From NCBI GenBank assembly GCA_964518595.1, contig CAZFHA010000037.1:1-9989 (forward strand): a DNA stretch of 9,989 bases, in the 5' to 3' direction. Within the stretch, counting starts at the first letter, position 1. Each line of letters starts with the position of its first letter. Below, one piece after another: positions 1 to 6,420 of the stretch. Origin of the DNA: CAZFHA01 sp964518595 (GTDB lineage Bacteria > Bacillota > Clostridia > Saccharofermentanales > Saccharofermentanaceae). Under the pieces are notes generated by a model. The model made no database searches. It saw only the letters and a program-made list of their open reading frames with translations, and had not been told where the DNA came from. The position numbers and the translations under genes were made by a program.

Positions 1-22
1 TACGAGCCAGATATTTCTTCAT
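1..22 (-). CDS. 5' end of an unidentified gene, partial
   Basis: On the minus strand an ATG (22-20) opens a frame reading MKKYLAR and then leaves the window. A G-rich stretch, GGGGGA, lies 7 nt before the ATG and could act as a ribosome binding site, although it is not a perfect anti-SD match. The Met-Lys-Lys opening would suit a signal peptide or a membrane protein, but seven codons cannot identify a product. It has the same orientation as all other genes here and sits below a plausible promoter and leader. The start could also be chance, since the frame cannot be followed further. Confidence 0.35.
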
Positions 23-42
23 AAACAGTCCCCCATACGAAA

Positions 43-59
43 AACAACAACAACAACAA
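43..59. repeat. CAA/TTG trinucleotide tract
   Basis: Five tandem CAA units are flanked by extra A residues on the plus strand. Read in the direction of transcription they form a U-rich (UUG)n run. The run lies directly after the hairpin at 59-81 and ends about 8 nt before the putative G-rich ribosome binding site of the partial left-edge gene. Such a tract could be the U-rich tail of a terminator or an unstructured leader segment. Short tandem repeats can also change copy number by slippage. Confidence 0.7.
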
Positions 60-81
60 AAGTCGGACGTAAACCGACCTT
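59..81 (-). terminator. Possible terminator or leader hairpin
   Basis: On the minus strand GTCGG (78-74) pairs with CCGAC (66-62) around a 7-nt loop. The stem extends through one G-U and two A-U pairs to about 8 bp, and TTTT followed by the UUG tract comes immediately after. That is the layout of a Rho-independent terminator, but the stem is short and the U run is broken by G residues. It lies about 340 nt past the zinc-ribbon stop and about 37 nt before the putative left-edge start codon. It may therefore end the glg operon late, or act as an attenuator in the leader of the next gene. Confidence 0.35.
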
Positions 82-319
82 CTACTACCTGCGAATTATT
101 TTTACGGAGAAGGGGCGGAGCTTAACAAAAAATGGACATAATTATACATCTACTTCCCACCCTACTACCTTAAAACAATCCCTTCCATTAGAGCGATAAC
201 TATACTGCGTATACATAAACAACAGGGCGATACCCTCAACTAAAATAAGCCGCTCTTATTCAGATCTATTTCATACCTTCCACATAAACTATTATAAAGA
301 TACATAGAAAGTATTTGAA

Positions 320-348
320 ATATTACCATCTTATGACAACGATGTCAA
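320..348 (-). promoter_or_regulatory. Sigma-A-type promoter for the left-edge gene
   Basis: Read on the minus strand there is an exact consensus -35 box TTGACA (348-343), a 17-nt spacer and a -10 box TAATAT (325-320) that matches TATAAT at four positions. A start site near 313 would give a leader of roughly 290 nt before the ATG at 22. The position 68 nt after the zinc-ribbon stop fits a new transcription unit starting here. An inverted repeat overlaps the -35 box, so the promoter may be controlled. Confidence 0.45.
334..347. promoter_or_regulatory. Inverted repeat over the -35 box
   Basis: TGACA and TGTCA form a perfect 5-bp inverted repeat with a 4-nt centre, and one arm covers most of the TTGACA -35 element. 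A regulator dimer bound here would block RNA polymerase, so a repressor operator is the simplest reading. The arms are short enough that chance cannot be excluded, and the regulator is not known. Confidence 0.35.
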
Positions 349-378
349 ACTGGTCATGTTTACAATAGCTTATCAGTC

Positions 379-416
379 AAAAATTTACTGCTGGATTTAC
401 TTACTCCACGTAATCC
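379..416 (-). terminator. Weak hairpin after the zinc-ribbon gene
   Basis: Directly after the TGA stop, GGATTAC (416-410) can pair with GTAAATCC (400-393) if one base is bulged, around a 9-nt loop. A TTTTT run follows about 10 nt later (383-379). The low GC content, the bulge and the displaced U run make this a poor terminator. It is listed because no better candidate lies close to the end of the operon. Confidence 0.2.
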
Positions 417-1505
417 TCAGCGATTAACAAAATATAAAAACATAAAGATAATCAACAGACAGAGTAAGACAACTGCCCCGACCCGTAGTATGGAGACCGG
501 AGTTTTACCGGAAACTTTGCCCGTTTGGCCATTAATAACAATCTGGTACTGCTGCCCCTTGTATTGATAGGAGGATAGCCAGATAGGAACCAGCACGTAT
601 TTGTAGGTGATCTGATCGTATTCCGTAGTAAAAGATTCCACCCGCCCTTGATCCGCTGACCAGGCTGTTCGGATATGCCCCTCAAGATAGAATTGTAAGC
701 GTTCCTGGATTAGTTGCTTCCCATAACTCCAGCCATCGTCTAAACCTACAGAATAACGCTCCGCTACGAACCCAGCCAATAGTTCCGGATGGTAAGGCAT
801 CATTTTAGCAAAATCAAAGGGCTCAGCCGCCCGAAGATTATAATTACCCTGCCTTTTACTGGCGGAAACCAGTAGATCGTCGATAAAGCGCTCATAAGTT
901 CCGGAAACGGAACGCCAAGTGGTACTTGTTACATAGCGGTCACCTCGCCTGACCGTCTTGTCAAAACCGGCCGCCCCAGAAAATGTAGAAACCGTCCGAG
1001 TATCAAAAGTCCAATAGGGTAAATAGATACCACGAAAGGTGTCGGCTCTACCACTAACTTTAGCCGCTCTTGGGGCAAAGATTTGGCTTCTGATCCAATG
1101 CTTAAAAGCTTGACCAGCCTGCTGCGAGGATAAGGAAAAAGGACACACCCCTCCGGGGGCAATAGAATTCTGGTCAGCAGCTGGCATAACACTGGTTGAA
1201 CCGCAAAAGGGGCAAGTTGAAGCAGTCTCTAATGCATCATAAATGCTCTCACCGCCACAGTTGCTACAGATAACTTGCTTCTTATCTTTTCCCCAAGTAA
1301 AGCTTTGTCTGTTCTTAGCAGCCAAAAAATCCTGTTCCGATACACCCTTGAAGGCTTCTTCTGCAGTCAACTTACGCTCATAGCCACAATACTCGCAGAG
1401 CAAGCCTTCAGTTTGCGGATTATAGGTTAAAGTGGCACCGCAACTGGGACACTTTTTGTCTGTTTCCTCCGCAGTAGATGTTAGTGGCAAGTTATTTTCA
1501 TCCAA
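417..1505 (-). CDS. TFIIB-type zinc-ribbon membrane protein, unknown role
   Basis: The 362-residue product has two zinc-ribbon modules at its N-terminus: CPSC at 19-22 with CEYC at 37-40, and CSNC at 80-83 with CPFC at 98-101. A polar, beta-rich middle (about 115-330) carries no motif I recognise. One strongly hydrophobic segment at about 338-360 is followed only by Asn-Arg, so the protein is probably tail-anchored with its zinc modules in the cytoplasm. Proteins of this layout occur in Clostridia and are usually annotated only as TFIIB-type zinc-ribbon proteins; a link to transcription initiation should not be assumed. The start is a TTG. An in-frame TGA lies 18 nt upstream, AAAGGA stands 10 nt before the TTG, and the first in-frame ATG would remove both zinc modules. 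The 32-nt gap to the GH13 gene has no terminator, so the gene is probably the last one in the glg transcript. Confidence 0.75.
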   Translation of the reverse strand: MDENNLPLTSTAEETDKKCPSCGATLTYNPQTEGLLCEYCGYERKLTAEEAFKGVSEQDFLAAKNRQSFTWGKDKKQVICSNCGGESIYDALETASTCPFCGSTSVMPAADQNSIAPGGVCPFSLSSQQAGQAFKHWIRSQIFAPRAAKVSGRADTFRGIYLPYWTFDTRTVSTFSGAAGFDKTVRRGDRYVTSTTWRSVSGTYERFIDDLLVSASKRQGNYNLRAAEPFDFAKMMPYHPELLAGFVAERYSVGLDDGWSYGKQLIQERLQFYLEGHIRTAWSADQGRVESFTTEYDQITYKYVLVPIWLSSYQYKGQQYQIVINGQTGKVSGKTPVSILRVGAVVLLCLLIIFMFLYFVNR

Positions 1506-1515
1506 TGAATTAAAT

Positions 1516-1521
1516 TCCTTT
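1516..1521 (-). promoter_or_regulatory. Ribosome binding site supporting a TTG start
   Basis: AAAGGA on the minus strand lies 10 nt before the TTG at 1505-1503. It is the only SD-like element between the in-frame upstream stop and the first zinc-ribbon codons, so it decides the start. The slightly long spacing together with TTG predicts modest translation. Confidence 0.55.
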
Positions 1522-1537
1522 CATACAAAACCTTATC

Positions 1538-3643
1538 TTACTCCAATATATAGAGCTGAAAAGCCAAGGGTAACAGCGTACCCTGAACTGGTGTATCAAC
1601 TTCTAACCTAACTTCGGCAGCAGTCGTACCTCCGCCCACACTACTGGTAGAAGGTGCAAAGCGAGATTCTTTTCCATTACATGCAAGGGAAAAACTGAAG
1701 CTATATTGAGCACTCCGGTTAATGGCTACAATAACTCGCTTAGGACCGGAGCAGGACTTCCCAAAGAAATCTAAACCGGCTTCATCCAAAAACCGTTCAT
1801 AAATAATAGCATCACCGGTAGCCCAGATAGTCCGGTAAGCTCCAGTTTTTAGAACCGGAAAGCGCCTTCGCCAAGTGGTTACTTGACGGAAGAAAATCAG
1901 TTGTTCTTCCTGAAGTGTGCTCAGTCTATCCCAAGGGTATGTACGGCGATTAAAGGGATCGCGATACCCTTCCATGCCAATTTCATCACCGTAATAGATA
2001 CAAGGCGAGCCAATATACGTCATCTGAATTACCAGCCCCAAACGTACCAAGGCCATACCTCGACTAATTTGTTGCTCATCCATGTGGATCTGAATCTGCT
2101 TAGCTCGGTCTCCCGGATCAGGTGCTCCGGCAATAACCGTCATTGCACGCGGAACGTCATGGCTGGAAAGCAAGTTCATAATACAGTAATAGGCCTCAGC
2201 CGGATAGTTTTCCCGAAAAGACTCCAGACGATAATTCAAACCCTGAGCCGATAGAACCCCGGTTAAGAAACCCAGCACAGCATCTCTAAAGGTATATCCC
2301 ATTACAGAGTCGTGGGTGCTGCCTAAAAGAAAATCGCGGTAAGCACCATAGCTGATTTTGTTGCTAGCATCTTCCCAGACCTCGCCAAGAATTACCCCTT
2401 CACCATCACTTTCTTCCTTGATGGCGCTTCGGAGTTCCCGCAAGAAAGAATCCGGCAATTCATCCGACACATCCAGACGAAAGCCTTGAGCACCACGCTT
2501 AAGCCAGGTGCGAACCACACCATCTTTGCCCATAATAAAGTCTCGATAGCCCAGGTCATTTTCATTGACGTTAGGTAAATCCGTAAAGCCCCACCAAGAA
2601 TCATAAGCTAAATGACCTTCACTATCCCGAAAAAAGGAATACCATGATCCGTAAGGACTCTTACCCACACCGGCAGCGGCTTGATACGCGCCATGCTCAG
2701 GATAACGCCCCAGCTTATTAAAATAGCGGCTGTCTGCCCCTGTATGGCTAAAGACCCCATCCAAAAGTAGACGAATTCCATTATCGTTAAGCGTTTCGAC
2801 TAGGCGAAAAAATGCCGGATTGCCCTTGAGCATCGGATCAACTTCCATATAATCAGCCGTATCATAGCGGTGATTAGAACGTGCCTCAAAAATCGGATTC
2901 AGGTAGAGACAGTCAATGTGCAAAGCCTGCAAGTAATCAACCTTTTCTCTAATTCCATCTAAGGTACCACCGAAAAAGTCGCAGGCCAAATAGCCGGTCT
3001 GAGGCTTTCCCAGAATATCAACCTCTTCATACCAATCCTCGTGATAGATACGTTCGTCGGTAACCTTGGCCTCCTGCATTTGTCCGGTTCGATAATCCTT
3101 ACCGCGGTAAAAACGATCCGGAAAAATCTGGTAGAGCAATGCGCCTTTAAACCAATCGGGAGTTTTAAAGTCTTTCCGATAGACGGAAATCTGGAAAGCC
3201 GCCGGATAACGATCCTCATGAGCACTAACTTTAGGGGGAATATCGCTGATTCGCCCGGTACCGTCAGCTTTACTTCGAGAGCAAACATAGTAGGCCGGGT
3301 TTTTCAGCACAGGTTGGATGGTCTTGATTTCCTCTGCCTCCCAGGCCTGGTTATCTGCCCACACACTAAACCAGTAAAAAAACAGCCCCGGTTCTCCCGG
3401 CAAGCGTATGCTAACGTGAAAGCGGCCGGGCTGGTCAGACACTTGCCGCATCTCGGTCTCACAATAGTTGAAACTATAGAGTCCATAGGCATAGCATAGC
3501 TTTACCTCCCGGCAACCATAACGGACATCCACAGCCAACTCAACATGACTACCGGTTGCAAGTGCTCCAAAAGGAGACCGATACTGCAGCAAACGGGAAT
3601 TGTGTAAGATGTATTCCTTTTCTCCGGGCATATTAGCATCCAT
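1538..3643 (-). CDS. GH13 alpha-glucan hydrolase, neopullulanase-like
   Basis: The 701-residue enzyme hydrolyses alpha-glucosidic bonds in glucans or maltodextrins. An N-terminal beta-sandwich domain (about 10-155) of the type found before neopullulanase and cyclomaltodextrinase barrels precedes the catalytic barrel, which opens near LLYQIFPDRF (169-178). The GH13 regions are visible: DGVFSH at 295-300, GFRLD with nucleophile Asp391, ILGE with acid/base Glu421, and SHD with Asp496. All three catalytic acids are present, so the enzyme should be active. SNHRYDTADY (256-265) is typical of neopullulanase-group enzymes. There is no signal peptide, so it acts in the cytoplasm. A Ser/Thr/Gly-rich stretch (about 656-676) interrupts the C-terminal domain. 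Its start is 3 nt past the glgA stop, with AAGGA inside the last glgA codons as ribosome binding site. In this context it probably trims or recycles glycogen-derived glucan. Exact specificity (pullulan, cyclodextrin, maltodextrin or branch points) cannot be read from sequence. Confidence 0.88.
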   Translation of the reverse strand: MDANMPGEKEYILHNSRLLQYRSPFGALATGSHVELAVDVRYGCREVKLCYAYGLYSFNYCETEMRQVSDQPGRFHVSIRLPGEPGLFFYWFSVWADNQAWEAEEIKTIQPVLKNPAYYVCSRSKADGTGRISDIPPKVSAHEDRYPAAFQISVYRKDFKTPDWFKGALLYQIFPDRFYRGKDYRTGQMQEAKVTDERIYHEDWYEEVDILGKPQTGYLACDFFGGTLDGIREKVDYLQALHIDCLYLNPIFEARSNHRYDTADYMEVDPMLKGNPAFFRLVETLNDNGIRLLLDGVFSHTGADSRYFNKLGRYPEHGAYQAAAGVGKSPYGSWYSFFRDSEGHLAYDSWWGFTDLPNVNENDLGYRDFIMGKDGVVRTWLKRGAQGFRLDVSDELPDSFLRELRSAIKEESDGEGVILGEVWEDASNKISYGAYRDFLLGSTHDSVMGYTFRDAVLGFLTGVLSAQGLNYRLESFRENYPAEAYYCIMNLLSSHDVPRAMTVIAGAPDPGDRAKQIQIHMDEQQISRGMALVRLGLVIQMTYIGSPCIYYGDEIGMEGYRDPFNRRTYPWDRLSTLQEEQLIFFRQVTTWRRRFPVLKTGAYRTIWATGDAIIYERFLDEAGLDFFGKSCSGPKRVIVAINRSAQYSFSFSLACNGKESRFAPSTSSVGGGTTAAEVRLEVDTPVQGTLLPLAFQLYILE

Positions 3644-3646
3644 ATG

Positions 3647-5290
3647 TTATTTATCCTTTTTTTCTGCTGTCTTGGAAGGGGTCTTCCCTTTATCCGTGGT
3701 CTTAGCCGTAGTATTCTTTCCGGTAGCAGTCTTTTTGACTGGGGCTTTCTTCTTGGGCTTAACCACCACAAGGTTTTCTTCTAAGGAAAGATTAACTGCA
3801 GGCGAAGACTTTTTCTCCGCCACAGCCTCTTCCAACGCAATCCCAGAGATCAACGAATAGAGCCCCAGATACTCTCTAGCGGAACGCTGCCAGCTATAGT
3901 CACCCTGCATGCCCTGAGCAATCAGTTTCTCCCAGATCTCCGGGTGATGACGATATAGGTCACAGGCATATTTAGTAACAAAAAGAAATTCATGGGCATT
4001 AATATTAGCAAAGGTAAAACCATTTCCCTCTCCGGTATACTCGTTATAGGGGATAACCGTATCTTTTAGTCCTCCGGTTTCCCGGGCTACCGGAACAGTT
4101 CCATAGGCCATAGCGATCATCTGAGAAAGGCCGCAAGGCTCAAAAAGAGAAGGCATCAAGTAAATATCTGCGCCTGCATATAGACGGTGAGCCAGCTGAT
4201 TATTAAAATCAATCACTGCACACATCTTCTGGGGATTGCGTTGAGCAATTTCAGTTAAGGAGGCTTCATAATAGGCATCACCTGTTCCCAAAATAACCAC
4301 CTGCATCCCGTCAAACAGCATTTCATCTAGGACATGAAGCAACAAATCTAAGCCCTTCTGGTCAACCAAGCGAGAAACCATTACACACAAAGGCGCTCCT
4401 GGATTAATCTCTAAGCCCAACTGCTGCTGCACGGCTTCCTTACAAACAGCTTTACCTTCCGCATAAGCAGGAAAGGAATATTGTAAAGGAATCAGCGAGT
4501 CCTTAGAAGGATTGTATTCTTTCTCATCAATACCGTTCAAAATACCGCTAACTTTATAGGCATAGCGCATCAAAACTTGATTGAGACCTTCGCCATAATA
4601 ATCAGTCATGATTTCGTAAGCATATGTAGGAGAAACCGTGGTAACGGAATTCGCATAGACAATTCCGGCCTTGACAAAATTAGCCGCTCCAGCAGTTAAA
4701 GACAGTTCTTCGGTCAAAAAATGTGCCGGTAAATCAAGTAAATCCCGAATTACCTCTACATCATGGATACCTTGATACTTTAAGTTATGAATGGTAAATA
4801 CGGTCTTGATGTTATTATGAATGCCATTCACTTTAAAATGTGCATCCAAAAGCAAAGGCATCATAGCTGTCTGCCAGTCATGACAATGGAGGATATCTGG
4901 GTCGAACTGCATAAAATCACCCAGAAAATCTAATACCGCCCGTTGAAAAAAACAGAAACGCTCAATATCAAAAGCATAGTCCACATAGACCTGTTCGTAA
5001 TTAAAGTAGTATTCATTATCGACAAAATAATAAACAACTTGATCAATCTCCATTTGATAAAGCCCGGCATATAAAGAGCGCCAGCCCATCTTCACCATAC
5101 GCCAACCCAAGAAATTCAACTGTCCGGCTTTTTCCGCCTTAATCTTGCGATATAAAGGTAGAACCACCCGAGTATCACAATCCTCTTGCACCAGTCTTCT
5201 CGGTAAGGCACCTACCACATCGGCCAGACCTCCCACTTTAACAAAAGGAGCGACTTCCGAGGATGCCATCAAAACTTTGATCTTACTCAT
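3647..5290 (-). CDS. glgA: Glycogen synthase GlgA with a Lys-rich tail
   Basis: GlgA transfers glucose from ADP-glucose to the non-reducing end of alpha-1,4-glucan; it is a GT5 enzyme of the GT-B fold. The N-terminal domain starts with the starch-synthase signature and has KVGGLADV at 18-25, where Lys18 is the nucleotide-sugar-binding lysine, and HDW at 137-139. The C-terminal domain has VSRLVDQKG (305-313) and EPCGL (384-388), which belongs to the conserved E-X7-E region. The catalytic part ends near residue 480, close to the usual bacterial length. About 65 extra residues follow, ending in a low-complexity segment (511-547) with 14 Lys and 8 Thr and several Pro and Ala. That tail is not part of the known fold and its role is unknown. 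The start codon overlaps the glgD stop (ATGA), with GAAGG about 7 nt upstream, so translation is coupled to glgD. The TAA stop is followed by one codon and then the in-frame ATG of the GH13 gene. Confidence 0.96.
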   Translation of the reverse strand: MSKIKVLMASSEVAPFVKVGGLADVVGALPRRLVQEDCDTRVVLPLYRKIKAEKAGQLNFLGWRMVKMGWRSLYAGLYQMEIDQVVYYFVDNEYYFNYEQVYVDYAFDIERFCFFQRAVLDFLGDFMQFDPDILHCHDWQTAMMPLLLDAHFKVNGIHNNIKTVFTIHNLKYQGIHDVEVIRDLLDLPAHFLTEELSLTAGAANFVKAGIVYANSVTTVSPTYAYEIMTDYYGEGLNQVLMRYAYKVSGILNGIDEKEYNPSKDSLIPLQYSFPAYAEGKAVCKEAVQQQLGLEINPGAPLCVMVSRLVDQKGLDLLLHVLDEMLFDGMQVVILGTGDAYYEASLTEIAQRNPQKMCAVIDFNNQLAHRLYAGADIYLMPSLFEPCGLSQMIAMAYGTVPVARETGGLKDTVIPYNEYTGEGNGFTFANINAHEFLFVTKYACDLYRHHPEIWEKLIAQGMQGDYSWQRSAREYLGLYSLISGIALEEAVAEKKSSPAVNLSLEENLVVVKPKKKAPVKKTATGKNTTAKTTDKGKTPSKTAEKKDK

Positions 5291-6396
5291 ACAATTGCCT
5301 TCTTTCCAATCAATACAGGATAATCCTTGTGACCAACTAATTTAATCCCCGGACGAATAACCGAGTTTTTATCCAGTATAACATTTTCCAATTCACAGTT
5401 TTCGGATATGTGCACGTCCTGCATGATAACGCAGTTGGAAATACGGGTATTCCTGGATACCGTTACCCCACGGAATAGAATTGAATCTTTTACTGCACCC
5501 ATGATCCTACAACCGTCCGAAACCATAGAGTTGGAGACTTTGGAACTCTCAAAATACAGCGCAGGAGCCTCATCCTTAACCTTGGTATAAATAGGCATGC
5601 CCTTCCAAAATAAGTCGGCCCGAACTTGGTCGTCCAGAAGACGCATGGAGGAATTAAAATATGTTTGAATATTATTAATTCTTAAAACCAAACCCTTATA
5701 CTCATATCCCCGAATGCGTAGCGTGTCATAGCGCTTGATAATGGCAGACAGACTAAAGCCTCTTTCACCTCTAGCCAACATCTCGGCAACTAAGTCAATC
5801 AGCAATTCCCGACGCATGACTACAAGCCCCAAACTACACCGGTTAGAAGAAACTTTATCTGGATTTTTAAGCATATCTTTAACATAACCCTTACGGTCTA
5901 AGTCAAAAATCAAGTTCGGAGTGCCGTATTTTGTCCCGTCACGATTGTACATTACTGTGATGTCGGCTCCTGACTGTTCATGATTGTCCACAAACTCATT
6001 GAAAGTCGTGTTCAAAATCATATTACTGGTAGAGATAATCACATAGGTGTTCGTGTTAGAACTTAGATAATTCAAAAGTCCGTCCATCTCGTCAGCATCA
6101 TCCAGACCCACCGCTTCGGAATTCACGTAGGGTGGTAAAATATGCAGACCATAATTCTTACGGTCAAGATCCCAAGACGCCCCTGTACCCAAATGATCCA
6201 TCAGAGATTTATATTTATTCTGGGTCAAAACACCCACGCTCTTAATTCCGGAGTTAACCATATTTGAGAGCATATAATCGATAATGCGGTAACGGCCTCC
6301 GAAAGGAACGGCAGCTAGAGCTCTAGGTTTCGAAAGCTCTCCTAGTACGATTTTTCTGTTATCTGCTAAAATTAATCCCATGGCATTTATAAACAT
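5287..6396 (-). CDS. glgD: GlgD, non-catalytic-type AGPase subunit
   Basis: The 369-residue protein is homologous to ADP-glucose pyrophosphorylase but has lost key active-site elements. The glycine-rich nucleotide loop of GlgC (AGGQGARLG, 12-20 there) is replaced by ADNRKIVLGEL (11-21), and the SGDH segment is replaced by STSN (122-125), so the catalytic Asp position is Ser124. PFGGRYRIID (31-40) and the C-terminal repeats of a left-handed beta-helix (about 285-365) are kept. In Bacillus and Geobacillus GlgD is known to associate with GlgC and raise its activity; the same partnership is inferred here from adjacency. The start codon has GGAGGG about 7 nt upstream, and the protein opening (an N-terminal Met-Phe-Ile with a second Met at 6) fits the family. 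It follows glgC by 24 nt and overlaps glgA by 4 nt. Confidence 0.95.
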   Translation of the reverse strand: MFINAMGLILADNRKIVLGELSKPRALAAVPFGGRYRIIDYMLSNMVNSGIKSVGVLTQNKYKSLMDHLGTGASWDLDRKNYGLHILPPYVNSEAVGLDDADEMDGLLNYLSSNTNTYVIISTSNMILNTTFNEFVDNHEQSGADITVMYNRDGTKYGTPNLIFDLDRKGYVKDMLKNPDKVSSNRCSLGLVVMRRELLIDLVAEMLARGERGFSLSAIIKRYDTLRIRGYEYKGLVLRINNIQTYFNSSMRLLDDQVRADLFWKGMPIYTKVKDEAPALYFESSKVSNSMVSDGCRIMGAVKDSILFRGVTVSRNTRISNCVIMQDVHISENCELENVILDKNSVIRPGIKLVGHKDYPVLIGKKAIV

Positions 6397-6420
6397 ATTG
6401 TATCCCTCCGCACCTTTCTA

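Larger units (their letters stand above)
23..416 (-). other. Gene-free AT-rich intergenic region
   Basis: This 394-nt stretch between the zinc-ribbon gene and the partial gene at the left edge contains no convincing coding frame on either strand. It is visibly more AT-rich than the genes. It holds a weak hairpin just after the zinc-ribbon stop, a sigma-A-like promoter match (320-348) overlapped by an inverted repeat, small inverted repeats at 201-213 (TATAC/GTATA) and 224-236 (AGGG/CCCT), an isolated TATAAT on the minus strand (146-141), two copies of CTACTACCT about 80 nt apart (82-90 and 162-170), a hairpin at 59-81 and a CAA repeat. The best small minus-strand frame is 24 codons from an ATG near 216 and lacks a well-spaced ribosome binding site. 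I do not recognise a known riboswitch or T-box. Confidence 0.6.

Noticed and set aside
133..171. Plus-strand mini-ORF of 13 codons preceded by a GGAG-like stretch
   Set aside because: It is too short, the spacing to the purine stretch is poor, and it resembles no known leader peptide or toxin.
144..216. Minus-strand ORF of 24 codons from an ATG near 216
   Set aside because: The nearest SD-like stretch is about 15 nt away and overlaps a small hairpin; the composition is not protein-like enough to support a gene.
1883..2254. Open frame of 123 codons on the plus strand inside the GH13 gene
   Set aside because: It lies antisense to a conserved catalytic domain and has no family resemblance; it is a shadow of the real gene. 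The same applies to the plus-strand frames at 3041-3499, 3600-3860 and 9445-9735.
2959..3288. Alternative minus-strand frame of 109 codons overlapping the GH13 gene
   Set aside because: It is out of frame with a protein whose domains and catalytic residues are continuous through this region, so there is no evidence for a frameshift or a second gene.
3654..3664. Slippery heptamer A-AAA-AAG in frame near the glgA 3' end, as in dnaX frameshifting
   Set aside because: A -1 slip adds one Gly codon and then meets TAA; it neither fuses to GH13 nor changes the product meaningfully. The run is explained by the Lys codons and the ribosome binding site of the next gene.
5287..6396. GlgD read as a decayed, non-functional GlgC copy (pseudogene)
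   Set aside because: The frame is intact, spacing and ribosome binding site are good, and loss of the glycine-rich loop and catalytic Asp is the normal state of the GlgD family.
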